Shown: piece by piece, positions 1-7,213 of the stretch
Numbering within the stretch: position 1 is the first letter of the stretch
Layout of the letters: each line of letters begins with the position of its first letter
NCBI GenBank assembly: GCA_945980015.1
Contig: CAMFQI010000057.1
Coordinates: 1 to 7,213 of the forward strand
Source: an uncultured Eubacterium sp.
GTDB lineage: Bacteria; Bacillota; Clostridia; Oscillospirales; Acutalibacteraceae
Reading direction: 5' to 3'
DNA length: 7,213 bases
The notes under the pieces: generated by a model
What the model was told of the DNA's origin: nothing
Databases searched by the model: none
What the model saw: the letters and a program-made list of their open reading frames with translations, nothing else
Position numbers and translations under genes: made by a program

Positions 1-43
1 TTCCTCTACGTCTCGTGGGCTCGGAGATGTGTATAAGAGACAG
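1..43 (+). other. Nextera i7 / Read-2 transposase adapter (sequencing artefact)
   Basis: Positions 10-43 match, base for base as I recall it, the 34-nt Illumina Nextera Read-2 transposase adapter. This includes the 19-bp Tn5 mosaic end AGATGTGTATAAGAGACAG at 25-43. The eight bases before it, TCCTCTAC at 2-9, match the in-primer i7 index of Nextera N712, and the T at position 1 fits the last base of the P7 flank. The order flank - index - adapter - insert is exactly that of a Nextera library molecule, so this is untrimmed synthetic sequence joined to genomic DNA at about 43/44. It is not a natural transposon end: only one mosaic end is present and no transposase gene is nearby. The adapter identification is very secure; the index assignment is from memory. 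Confidence 0.98.
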
Positions 44-884
44 CAATAATATCCTTACAAGCGTAAGGGTTAATGAGATTTGCAGCACCTACCTGAACGG
101 CGGTTGCGCCCGCCATCATCATTTCGATTACGTCCTTTGCCGTACTTACTCCGCCGCAACCCATAACGGGAATGTCACAGGCTTTTGCGACCTGATACAC
201 CATTCTGACTGCTACGGGAAAAATAGCGTCTCCGCTAAAGCCACCCATTTTATTGGCAATTACAGGCTTTCTGTTTTTTATATCAATTCGCATACCGAGA
301 AGAGTGTTAACAAGGCAAATACCGTCGGCACCTGCTTGCTCACAAGCCTTTGCTATCGAAACAATATCGGTTACATTCGGAGACAATTTTACGAACACAG
401 GCTTTGAAGTAACAGCCTTAACGGCTCTCGTTACCTCTGCCGCCGCTTCGCAGGAGGTTCCGAACGACAGACCGCCTCCGTGAACATTAGGGCACGAAAC
501 GTTAACCTCTAATATACCGACCTGCTCCTGTTTATCAAGAAGCTCGCAGGTATAGGCGTAATCCTCTACGCTGAAGCCGGAAACATTTGCAATAACCTTT
601 TTATGAAAATACTCCTTCATTTCAGGAAGTTCGTGTTCTATTACGTGCAAAACACCGGGATTTTGAAGTCCTACGGCGTTTATCATACCGTTTTTACATT
701 CTGCTATTCTCGGAGTAGGATTGCCGAAGCGAGCGTCCTTTGTAGTTCCCTTAAAGGAAAACGAGCCGAGAATATTAATATCGTAAAAATCCTTAAATTC
801 TTTACCAAAGCCGAATGTTCCCGAAGCAGGAACAACAGGATTATCCATTTGCATACCTGCAAGATTTACGGACAAATCTACCAT
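44..884 (-). CDS. pyrD: Dihydroorotate dehydrogenase 1B, catalytic subunit (3'-truncated)
   Basis: Catalytic FMN subunit of class 1B dihydroorotate dehydrogenase, which oxidises dihydroorotate to orotate in the cytoplasm and works with PyrK. The TIM-barrel signature is clear: PASGTFGFGKEF at residues 19-30, FKGTT at 44-48, NAVGLQNPG at 69-77, the active-site loop NVSCPNVHGGG at 128-138 with candidate catalytic base Cys131, VKLSPNVTD at 165-173, and phosphate-loop segments GCGGVS at 242-247 and AVQVGAA at 262-268. Family members run to about 305-311 residues. Only 280 codons are genomic here, so roughly 30 C-terminal residues are missing. The open frame continues through the adapter to about position 6, adding a spurious tail (VSYTHLRAHET) that is not part of the protein. 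The ATG at 884 is supported by AGGAGG at 892-897, 7 nt upstream. The start overlaps the end of pyrK by 7 nt. The truncation is an assembly-end effect, not a pseudogene. Confidence 0.96.
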
Positions 885-1609
885 ATAATCTCCTCCTTTA
901 CAAGCACGGGTCCGTCCTTACAAATTCGCTTATTGCCGTACTTTGTTTTGCACGAGCAACCCATACATGCGCCGAAGCCGCAGCCCATTCTTTCTTCAAA
1001 GCTGAACTGTCCCGATGTTTCGGTTGCATTATAAACAGCCTTAAACATCGGAAGAGGACCGCAGGTATAGAAATAATCGTAGTCAATATCCTTTAATGCG
1101 TCGGTAACAAAGCCCTTTATACCGTAGGAGCCGTCAACGGTTGTAACATAAACCTCAATGCCGAGTGCCTTAAATTCATCCTCATAGAACACTTCGCTTT
1201 TTGTATTGAAGCCTAAAACAACGCTCACGCTTTGTCCGTCTTTTATAAGTTCCTTTGCAAGATTATACATTGGCGGAACTCCTACGCCGCCGCCGATAAG
1301 AACAGGCTTTTTCGACTTTGAAATATCGTAGCCATTGCCGAGACCGGTAAGTACATCAAGCACGGTACCGACAGGCATATTCTTCATTTGCTCTGTTCCC
1401 TCGCCGACAACCTTATAAAGTATAGTTATCGTTTCGCCGTCATAATCGCAAACAGAAATCGGACGGCGAAGATATTTTCCGTCAAGTGCGATATTTATAA
1501 ACTGACCGGGTGCGGTAATGTACTGTGTATCACCCTGCAATATCATTTTGTAAACATCCTTGGTTAAGGAAGTATTTTCCAAAACCTTATACTTGTTTTG
1601 CTTATACAT
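878..1609 (-). CDS. pyrK: Dihydroorotate dehydrogenase 1B, electron-transfer subunit PyrK
   Basis: FAD and [2Fe-2S] subunit that takes electrons from the FMN of PyrD and passes them to NAD+. It belongs to the ferredoxin-NADP reductase-like family. At 243 residues it is close to the usual length. Visible parts in order are a flavin-binding beta-barrel with the RRPISVCD motif at 48-55, a nucleotide-binding domain with GGGVGVPP at 106-113, TCGPLPM at 182-188, and a C-terminal iron-sulfur segment from about 203. The cluster ligands are Cys210, Cys215, Cys218 and Cys230 (C-x4-C-x2-C-x11-C), followed by KDGPV. The ATG at 1609 has AAGGTG at 1614-1619, which overlaps the carB stop codon. The gap to carB is 8 nt. 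The gene ends TGG-TAG, and the ATG of pyrD is formed across the preceding codons, giving a 7-nt overlap. Adjacency to pyrD confirms the assignment over other flavin reductases of this fold. Confidence 0.96.
   Translation of the reverse strand: MYKQNKYKVLENTSLTKDVYKMILQGDTQYITAPGQFINIALDGKYLRRPISVCDYDGETITILYKVVGEGTEQMKNMPVGTVLDVLTGLGNGYDISKSKKPVLIGGGVGVPPMYNLAKELIKDGQSVSVVLGFNTKSEVFYEDEFKALGIEVYVTTVDGSYGIKGFVTDALKDIDYDYFYTCGPLPMFKAVYNATETSGQFSFEERMGCGFGACMGCSCKTKYGNKRICKDGPVLVKEEIIW
892..897 (-). promoter_or_regulatory. pyrD ribosome binding site inside pyrK
   Basis: AGGAGG (within AAAGGAGGA) lies 7 nt upstream of the pyrD ATG at 884. It sits inside the last codons of pyrK, where it encodes part of the Lys-Glu-Glu stretch near the C-terminus. 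It fixes the pyrD start and implies translational coupling of the two subunits. Confidence 0.85.
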
Positions 1610-1617
1610 AAATCACC

Positions 1618-4600
1618 TTATTCTGCGTCAATGGTTGAAACGCCGAGTGTAATTTCTTCCAATACGTCAAGAAGCACCTTAACTGTATCAAGAGAGGTAA
1701 ACATAGTAACATTATTATCAACAGCCGCTCTGCGGATTTCGGAGCCGTCGGAATGGCTGTCGCCTGCGTTAATGTCGATTGTATTAATGACATAAGCGAT
1801 ATGTCCCTGACGAAGTGCAATAAGTATTTCATCGCTTTCGTCGGCAGTCAGCTTATGACGAACACGGGTTCTGATATTATGCTCTTTAAGATATTTTGCA
1901 GTTCCCTCGGTTGCTTCGATATTAAAGCCGAGGTCGTAAAATCTCTTTACAAGCGGAAGTGCCTTGGGCTTATCACGGTCGGCAATGGTTACAAGCACGG
2001 TGCCGTAATTTGCAACATTCATTCCCGAAGCCTGAATAGCCTTATATAAAGCCCGTGTGAGCGACTTATCATATCCGATAGCCTCACCGGTGGATTTCAT
2101 TTCAGGGGAAAGATATGTATCCATACCCTTTAATTTGCTGAACGAAAATGCAGGAGCCTTAACGTACCAACGATTTTTCTCAGGCTTATAAACCTCTGTT
2201 ATTCCCTGCTCTTTAAGGCTGTGACCGAGAATAACCTGTGTTGCAATATGAGCCATAGGAACACTTGTAGCCTTTGATAAGAAAGGAACTGTACGTGAGG
2301 AACGAGGGTTAACCTCGATTACATAAACATCGTCATTTTCGTCTGCAATAAACTGAATATTATACAGTCCGATAATTCCGATTGCCTTGCCGAGCTTCAC
2401 GGAATAATCAATAATCTGCTCCTTTACCTTTTGGGAAACGGAGAAGGTTGGATAAACGGAAATACTGTCGCCGGAATGAACGCCTGTACGCTCAACATGT
2501 TCCATAATACCGGGAATAAATACATTTTCACCGTCACATATACCGTCAATTTCCAATTCCTTACCCATAATGTACTTATCAACAAGTACAGGCTGTTCGG
2601 TATTTATTTCAACGGCAGTTTGGAGATAATGACGAAGCGACTCTTCATTCGATACAATCTGCATTGCACGACCGCCCAATACGAACGACGGACGAACAAG
2701 AACAGGATATCCGATTTTTTCGGCAACTGCAACGCCCTGTTCGATATCGGTTACTGCCTCGCCCTTCGGCTGAGGGATACCGAGGTCAGTCATTACCTTT
2801 TCAAAGCTGTCACGATTTTCCGCACGGTCAATAGCCTCAACGTCGGTACCGATAATCTTAACACCGAGTGCATCAAGCGGAGCGGCAAGGTTGATTGCAG
2901 TTTGACCGCCGAGGGAAACGACAATACCGAGCGGTTTTTCAAGCTCGATAACGTTCATAACATCTTCGACAGTAAGCGGTTCAAAATAAAGCTTGTCCGA
3001 GGTAGTATAGTCGGTTGAAACAGTCTCGGGATTGTTGTTAATAATTATAGCCTCATATCCCGCTTCACGAATTGACCAAATCGCATGAACGGTAGAGTAG
3101 TCAAATTCTACGCCCTGACCGATACGGATAGGTCCTGAGCCCAATACGATAATCTTTTTCTTGTCGGAAACAATACTCTCATTTTCATTTTCGTAGGTCG
3201 AATAGAAATAAGGTACGTAGCTATCAAATTCGCTTGCGCAGGTATCTATCATTTTGTATACAGGGAAAATGTTGTTAGCCTTGCGAAGTCGATAAACATC
3301 AGCCTCGCTCATATTCCAGCAGTCGCCGATATATTTGTCGGACACGCCGAGCTTCTTTGCATCAACAAGAGTTTGAATATCACCCTTGTTTGCTTTAAGC
3401 TCATTTTCAAACATTGTAATATTCTTGAACTTTTCAAGGAAGAATATATCAATCTTCGTATTGTTATAAATCATATTTAGGTCGGCGCCCATACGAATAA
3501 GCTGCGCAATGGCATACAATCTGTCGTCTGTGCCGATTTTTACATATTCCAAAAGCTCATCTTCCGTGTAATTATCGAACTTCTTGTTGTAGAGGTGATA
3601 AACGCCTGTTTCAAGGGAACGAATTGCTTTTAGCAATGATTCCTCAAGAGTTCTGCCGATTGCCATAACCTCGCCGGTAGCCTTCATTTGAGTATTAAGC
3701 GAGTTATTTGCATCTGCAAATTTATCAAACGGGAAGCGTGCAATCTTTGTTACAACATAGTCGAGAGTAGGCTCAAAGGATGCAGGAGTGTTTGCAATTT
3801 GAATTTCGTCAAGGTGCATACCTACGCTGATTTTTGCCGAAACTCTTGCAATAGGATAGCCCGAAGCCTTTGAAGCAAGGGCTGACGAACGTGATACTCT
3901 GGGGTTAACCTCAATAAGATAATACTGAAATGAATGAGGGTCAAGGGCAAACTGAACGTTACATCCTCCCTGTATTTTAAGCTCCCTTATTATCTTCAAT
4001 GCGCTGTCACGAAGCATATGATACTCTTTATTTGTAAGGGTTTGAGACGGTGCAACAACAACGCTATCGCCTGTATGAATACCGACAGGGTCGATGTTTT
4101 CCATATTACAGATTGTGATAGCGGTGTCGTTTGCATCACGCATTACTTCATATTCTATTTCCTTATAGCCCTTGATTGACTTTTCAACAAGAACCTGATG
4201 AACAGGAGAAAGCGCAAGTGCATTTTTGAGCATAATCTCACATTCCTGCTCATCATCGGCAAAGCCGCCGCCTGTACCGCCGAGTGTAAAGGCGGGACGA
4301 AGAACAACGGGATAACCGATTTCCTTTGCGGCTTTCAAGCCTTCTTCAAGACTGTTTGCAATTTCAGACGGAAGAACAGGCTCACCGAGGCTTTCACATA
4401 ATTCCTTGAATAATTCTCTGTCCTCAGCACGCTCGATAGCTTCAAAGCTCGTGCCGAGAATTTCAACATCACATTCCTCAAGCACTCCTTTTTTCGCAAG
4501 CTGAACAGCAAGATTAAGTCCTGTCTGACCGCCGAGTGACGGCAAAATTGCGTCAGGTCTTTCGTGGCGAATAATACGTGCCACATATTCAAGATTTAAC

Positions 4601-4803
4601 GGTTCCATATAAACCTTATCGGCTATATCGGTATCCGTCATAATAGTTGCAGGATTAGAGTTTATGAGAACGACCTCATAGCCCTCCTCACGAAGCGCAA
4701 GACACGCCTGTGTTCCGCTGTAATCGAATTCGGCAGCCTGTCCGATAACGATAGGACCTGAGCCGATAACCAATACTTTATGTATATCAGTACGTTTTGG
4801 CAT
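1618..4803 (-). CDS. carB: Carbamoyl-phosphate synthetase large subunit
   Basis: Synthetase subunit (PyrAB in Bacillus nomenclature) that makes carbamoyl phosphate from bicarbonate, two ATP and ammonia channelled from CarA. At 1061 residues it is full length. Two homologous ATP-grasp halves are visible. The first runs from about 8 to 400 ([20 protein letters not shown] at 13-32, LGGTGGGF at 174-181, [13 protein letters not shown] at 297-309). The second runs from about 549 to 932 ([17 protein letters not shown] at 554-570, VLGGRAM at 708-714, [13 protein letters not shown] at 829-841). Between them, about 401-548, lies the oligomerisation region. From about 933 to the end is the methylglyoxal-synthase-like regulatory domain. 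Residues aligning with the E. coli nucleotide-effector pocket appear kept (Lys945, Thr965, Thr968, Lys984, Asn1007-Thr1008), so feedback inhibition by UMP is plausible. The ATG at 4803 is 1 nt after the carA stop and 9 nt from AAAGGAGG at 4813-4820. No frameshift is seen. Confidence 0.98.
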   Translation of the reverse strand: MPKRTDIHKVLVIGSGPIVIGQAAEFDYSGTQACLALREEGYEVVLINSNPATIMTDTDIADKVYMEPLNLEYVARIIRHERPDAILPSLGGQTGLNLAVQLAKKGVLEECDVEILGTSFEAIERAEDRELFKELCESLGEPVLPSEIANSLEEGLKAAKEIGYPVVLRPAFTLGGTGGGFADDEQECEIMLKNALALSPVHQVLVEKSIKGYKEIEYEVMRDANDTAITICNMENIDPVGIHTGDSVVVAPSQTLTNKEYHMLRDSALKIIRELKIQGGCNVQFALDPHSFQYYLIEVNPRVSRSSALASKASGYPIARVSAKISVGMHLDEIQIANTPASFEPTLDYVVTKIARFPFDKFADANNSLNTQMKATGEVMAIGRTLEESLLKAIRSLETGVYHLYNKKFDNYTEDELLEYVKIGTDDRLYAIAQLIRMGADLNMIYNNTKIDIFFLEKFKNITMFENELKANKGDIQTLVDAKKLGVSDKYIGDCWNMSEADVYRLRKANNIFPVYKMIDTCASEFDSYVPYFYSTYENENESIVSDKKKIIVLGSGPIRIGQGVEFDYSTVHAIWSIREAGYEAIIINNNPETVSTDYTTSDKLYFEPLTVEDVMNVIELEKPLGIVVSLGGQTAINLAAPLDALGVKIIGTDVEAIDRAENRDSFEKVMTDLGIPQPKGEAVTDIEQGVAVAEKIGYPVLVRPSFVLGGRAMQIVSNEESLRHYLQTAVEINTEQPVLVDKYIMGKELEIDGICDGENVFIPGIMEHVERTGVHSGDSISVYPTFSVSQKVKEQIIDYSVKLGKAIGIIGLYNIQFIADENDDVYVIEVNPRSSRTVPFLSKATSVPMAHIATQVILGHSLKEQGITEVYKPEKNRWYVKAPAFSFSKLKGMDTYLSPEMKSTGEAIGYDKSLTRALYKAIQASGMNVANYGTVLVTIADRDKPKALPLVKRFYDLGFNIEATEGTAKYLKEHNIRTRVRHKLTADESDEILIALRQGHIAYVINTIDINAGDSHSDGSEIRRAAVDNNVTMFTSLDTVKVLLDVLEEITLGVSTIDAE

Positions 4804-4804
4804 A

Positions 4805-5893
4805 TTATTCCGCCTCCTTTGACATTAAGCTGATAAATTTGTCGAACAGATATGTGCTGTCCTGCGGACCGGGTGCCGACTCTGGGTGATACTGAACGGA
4901 GAAAATTTTGTTTTCAGCCGACTCAACGCCCTCGGCAGTATTGTCCAAAAGATTTTTATGAGTAAGAGTGAGCGGCGTACCCTCAAGCGAATCAACACTG
5001 ACTGCATATGAGTGATTTTGAGAGGTAATTTCAATCTTTCCTGTTTCAAGATTCATAACAGGGTGATTGCCGCCTCTGTGACCGAATTTCATCTTAAAGG
5101 TTTGTGCACCTAAAGCAAGAGAAATCATTTGATGTCCGAGGCAGATACCGAAAATCGGAAGCTTTCCGCAAAGCTCTTTTACAACATTAATTACCGGCTG
5201 AACATTCTCGGGGTCGCCGGGGCCGTTAGAGAGAAACAGTCCATCGGGGCGAAGCTTCATAATTTCCTCGGCAGTTGTATCATAAGGTACAACAGTTACA
5301 TTACAACCCTTTTCGTTGAGCTTTCTGACAATATTGAGTTTAATACCGCAGTCTATGGCAATAACGTCAAATTTATGATTAGGCGTGCGTGAATACCATC
5401 TCGACTTACAGGACACTCTCGACACCATATCGGTTGGAATAACGTAATCCTGAAGCATTTTATACGCTTCGTCATACGGCATATCGGCGTCACAGATAAT
5501 TACCTTTTGGCTTCCCTCACTTCTGATAATTCGGGTAATCATTCTCGTATCAACGCCACTTATTCCGGGAATATCATATTCATTCAAAACCTCGGAAAGA
5601 GTTTTTGTATATCTAAAGTTAGATGGCAGGTCATTATATTCTCTTACAATCAGTCCTCCCATTGTCGGTACTCTTGTTTCGTAATCGTCGTCAGCCATAC
5701 CGTAGTTTCCGATAAGCGGATAAGTCATACATACCATTTGGTCTGTATATGACGGGTCGGAAATAATTTCCTGATAGCCAACCATTGAGGTATTAAATAC
5801 AAGCTCGTTTACTGCAGTACGGTCTGCACCGAAGCCGTAGCCGTAAAATTCCTTACCGTTTTCGAGAATTATTTTTTTATCATAAGGCTTCAT
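4805..5893 (-). CDS. carA: Carbamoyl-phosphate synthetase small (glutaminase) subunit
   Basis: Glutamine amidotransferase subunit (PyrAA) that hydrolyses glutamine and sends ammonia to CarB. Counting from the ATG at 5893 it is 362 residues, normal for the family. The N-terminal CPSase small-subunit domain spans about 1-165 ([17 protein letters not shown] near 34-50, GISGVDTR near 110-117). The class I glutaminase domain spans about 175-355 and carries LSNGPGDP, the nucleophile elbow GICLGHQ with Cys251, and QYHPE with His336 and Glu338 completing the triad. A TTG at 5899 is in frame and would add two residues, but AAAGGAG at 5903-5909 ends only 3 nt before that TTG, against 9 nt before the ATG, so the ATG is preferred. 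The start overlaps the end of pyrC by 14 nt in another frame. The TAA stop is followed after one base by the carB ATG, which fits equal synthesis of the two subunits. Confidence 0.97.
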   Translation of the reverse strand: MKPYDKKIILENGKEFYGYGFGADRTAVNELVFNTSMVGYQEIISDPSYTDQMVCMTYPLIGNYGMADDDYETRVPTMGGLIVREYNDLPSNFRYTKTLSEVLNEYDIPGISGVDTRMITRIIRSEGSQKVIICDADMPYDEAYKMLQDYVIPTDMVSRVSCKSRWYSRTPNHKFDVIAIDCGIKLNIVRKLNEKGCNVTVVPYDTTAEEIMKLRPDGLFLSNGPGDPENVQPVINVVKELCGKLPIFGICLGHQMISLALGAQTFKMKFGHRGGNHPVMNLETGKIEITSQNHSYAVSVDSLEGTPLTLTHKNLLDNTAEGVESAENKIFSVQYHPESAPGPQDSTYLFDKFISLMSKEAE

Positions 5894-7151
5894 ACACAAT
5901 TTCTCCTTTACATATAGTTAAAACATTTTTTCCCTGTAATTTCCACTTTTCAAACGGAGTAGCCTTTCCCATAGACACGAAATCGTTACTGTCTACAATC
6001 CATTCTTCATCTAAATCAAGAAGCGCTAAATCAGCTACCTCGCCCTCGGCAATTCTGCCACCCGGGAGGTCAAAAATCTCTCTGGGCTTAATGCTCATCA
6101 TATCAACAAGCTTTTCAAGAGTGATTATGCCTGTCTTTACAAGTCGTGAATACAAAACCCCAAAAGATGTTTCAAGACCTACAACGCCCATTGCCGACTT
6201 AGAAAGTCCCTTTGACTTTTCCTCCTTGCTATGAGGTGCGTGGTCGGTTGCTATTACATCAATAGTTCCGTCGACAACTCCCTCAATCAAAGCAAGCATA
6301 TCCTGATGTGAACGAAGCGGCGGATTCATCTTAAAGCGGCCGTCCTCCTGTAAATCCTCATCGCACATTGTAAGGTAATGAGGTCCTGTTTCGCAGGTAA
6401 CCTTTACGCCTTTTGCCTTTGCTTTTCGGATTATATCGACGCTTTCCTTAGTCGAGATATGACAAACATGATAACGCACTCCTGTTTCCTCAGCGAGTTT
6501 GCAGTCACGCTCAATTTGTTCATACTCGGAGGCAGAGCAAATGCCCTTATGGTTATGCGCCTTACAGTATTCGCCGTCGTGAATATATCCGCCCTTTAGT
6601 AGCTCGTTTACCTCACAATGAGCCGAAATAATCTTGCCGAGCCTTGCACATTCGGTCATAGCCTGTCTCATAACAGGCTCGTCCTGTACGCCTGTACCGT
6701 CGTCGCTGAAGCCGACAGCCATATCCTTTAGGGCTTCAAAGTCAACAAGCTCGCCTCTGCCCTGACGGTTTTTCGTAATGGAGGCAAAGGGGTAAACATT
6801 TATCACTGCGTCACGGTCGATTATTTTCTGCTCTACGCTGATATTTTCTACGCAGTCGGGAACAGGATTGATATTCGGCATAGGACAAACTGCGGTATAG
6901 CCACCCTTTGCGGCAGCTAACGTTCCGCTTTTTACCGTTTCCTTATAAGAAAAACCGGGTTCTCTAAGATGAACGTGAACATCTACAAAACCCGGAATTA
7001 AATACTTACCCTGTGCCTGAAATACCTTGTCAACTCCATTAGAAGAAATGGAGATACCAATACCAATAATAGTGTTATCTTTTATGAGTACATCTTGCTT
7101 TTCAAATTTGGCTCCCATATAGCAGAGAGCGTTTTTTATAAGTGTAGTCAT
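5880..7151 (-). CDS. pyrC: Dihydroorotase, class I (PyrC)
   Basis: Zinc amidohydrolase that cyclises N-carbamoyl-L-aspartate to dihydroorotate, the third step of UMP synthesis. At 423 residues it matches the Gram-positive class I enzyme. Seen in the sequence are the signature DVHVHLREPG at 57-66 with metal ligands His59 and His61; FSDDGTG at 148-154 with Asp151, the bridging ligand that replaces carbamylated lysine in this class; His178 in SAHCE; His231 in VCHIST; the substrate-binding segment MNPPLR at 275-280; and catalytic Asp303 in ATDHAPH. Numbering agrees closely with the Bacillus enzyme, which supports the ATG at 7151. That start has GAGGTG at 7156-7161 upstream. All metal ligands are present, so it should be a true dihydroorotase and not an inactive homologue. 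It is the first gene after the promoter, and its TGA stop lies inside the start of carA. Allantoinase and hydantoinase are related folds, but the operon rules them out. Confidence 0.97.
   Translation of the reverse strand: MTTLIKNALCYMGAKFEKQDVLIKDNTIIGIGISISSNGVDKVFQAQGKYLIPGFVDVHVHLREPGFSYKETVKSGTLAAAKGGYTAVCPMPNINPVPDCVENISVEQKIIDRDAVINVYPFASITKNRQGRGELVDFEALKDMAVGFSDDGTGVQDEPVMRQAMTECARLGKIISAHCEVNELLKGGYIHDGEYCKAHNHKGICSASEYEQIERDCKLAEETGVRYHVCHISTKESVDIIRKAKAKGVKVTCETGPHYLTMCDEDLQEDGRFKMNPPLRSHQDMLALIEGVVDGTIDVIATDHAPHSKEEKSKGLSKSAMGVVGLETSFGVLYSRLVKTGIITLEKLVDMMSIKPREIFDLPGGRIAEGEVADLALLDLDEEWIVDSNDFVSMGKATPFEKWKLQGKNVLTICKGEIVYEAL
5902..5909 (-). promoter_or_regulatory. carA ribosome binding site inside pyrC (decides the start)
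   Basis: The sequence AAAGGAGA on the minus strand lies within the last codons of pyrC, where it encodes Lys-Gly-Glu. The AAAGGAG core is 9 nt from the ATG at 5893 but only 3 nt from the in-frame TTG at 5899. Normal spacing therefore selects the ATG. Confidence 0.8.
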
Positions 7152-7158
7152 ATCGCAC

Positions 7159-7168
7159 CTCTTTCGAG
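7159..7168 (-). promoter_or_regulatory. Possible small leader hairpin over the pyrC Shine-Dalgarno
   Basis: Minus-strand CTC-GAAA-GAG forms a 3-bp stem closed by a GNRA-type GAAA tetraloop. The 3' arm (GAG, 7161 to 7159) is the core of the pyrC Shine-Dalgarno GAGGTG, and the 5' arm begins in the expected transcription-start zone, 6 nt after the -10. RNAs starting at C7168 would carry the hairpin; those starting at G7165 would not. The stem is short and could be chance, so this is tentative. Confidence 0.35.
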
Positions 7169-7173
7169 TAATT

Positions 7174-7202
7174 ATTATATTCTAAAACAGGCAATTAGTC
7201 AA
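7174..7202 (-). promoter_or_regulatory. Sigma-70/sigma-A type promoter of the pyr operon
   Basis: On the minus strand, TTGACT (7202 to 7197) is followed by a 17-bp spacer and a perfect TATAAT (7179 to 7174). The -35 differs from consensus at one position only. Transcription should start about 5-9 nt downstream of the -10, near 7165-7169, leaving a leader of about 16-18 nt before the pyrC ATG. No other comparable promoter was noticed between the genes, so this probably drives the whole operon. The evidence is sequence match and position only. Confidence 0.85.
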
Positions 7203-7210
7203 TATCTAAT
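7194..7210. repeat. Short inverted repeat overlapping the -35 box
   Basis: ATTAG at 7194-7198 and CTAAT at 7206-7210 are perfect 5-bp inverted arms with a 7-bp spacer, and they cover the -35 hexamer. A repressor operator is possible from the position, but arms this short in AT-rich DNA are common by chance. No regulator gene is in the window. Confidence 0.2.
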
Positions 7211-7213
7211 CTG

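Noticed and set aside
25..43. Tn5 mosaic end as evidence of a natural transposon
   Set aside because: It is embedded in the full Nextera adapter with an index, there is no transposase gene, and there is no second end.
15..407. Plus-strand open frame of 130 codons starting in the adapter
   Set aside because: Its first residues are translated adapter, and the rest is antisense to pyrD, which has an unmistakable family match.
603..1096. Plus-strand open frames of 143 and 93 codons across the pyrD/pyrK junction
   Set aside because: They are antisense to two well-supported genes, with no recognisable motif.
2431..3018. Plus-strand open frame of 195 codons inside carB
   Set aside because: It is fully antisense to conserved carB sequence, has no recognisable domain and is a shadow of the real gene.
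1618..4803. Internal duplication in carB (similar segments near residues 10-70 and 550-610)
   Set aside because: This is the ancient two-half ATP-grasp architecture of every CarB, not a recent repeat.
1..7213. A previously undescribed multi-gene system (defence, mobile element, CRISPR)
   Set aside because: All the genomic sequence except about 60 nt at the right edge is covered by five well-known pyrimidine genes with intact catalytic motifs, and no unexplained gene or repeat array is present.

Overview
The window holds one transcription unit, read entirely on the minus strand. It is a de novo pyrimidine (UMP) biosynthesis operon in the order pyrC - carA - carB - pyrK - pyrD. The last gene is cut off at the left edge of the window. 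The first 43 bases are not biological. They match an Illumina Nextera i7/Read-2 adapter, so the genomic sequence starts at about position 44 and this is probably an untrimmed contig end.

Organism: the pyrK/pyrD pair is the NAD-dependent dihydroorotate dehydrogenase 1B typical of Firmicutes. Together with strong AAAGGAGG-type ribosome binding sites, a consensus sigma-70/sigma-A promoter and moderate base composition, this suggests a Gram-positive Clostridia-like bacterium, possibly a gut Oscillospiraceae/Ruminococcaceae relative. The family-level placement is inference. The adapter suggests a shotgun or metagenome assembly.

Layout, in transcription order from right to left: a promoter (-35 TTGACT, 17-bp spacer, -10 TATAAT) lies at 7174-7202. 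A leader of only about 16-18 nt follows. Then come pyrC (dihydroorotase, 7151 to 5880), carA (glutaminase subunit of carbamoyl-phosphate synthetase, 5893 to 4805), carB (large subunit, 4803 to 1618), pyrK (electron-transfer subunit, 1609 to 878) and pyrD (catalytic dihydroorotate dehydrogenase, 884 to 44, truncated). Adjacent genes overlap or are separated by at most 8 nt, so the five are almost certainly co-transcribed and translationally coupled.

How the genes work together: CarA and CarB make carbamoyl phosphate from glutamine, bicarbonate and ATP. An aspartate transcarbamylase (pyrB, not in the window) would make carbamoyl aspartate. PyrC cyclises that to dihydroorotate, and PyrD with PyrK oxidises it to orotate, passing electrons to NAD+. 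pyrE and pyrF, needed to finish UMP, are not seen and may lie past the truncated end of pyrD or elsewhere.

I find no mobile element, CRISPR array, RNA gene or new multi-gene system. The least ordinary biological signal is the very short pyrC leader. It has no room for a PyrR-type attenuator, and it contains a small CTC-GAAA-GAG hairpin over the Shine-Dalgarno sequence, positioned so that start-site choice could switch it on or off. This is a hypothesis only.
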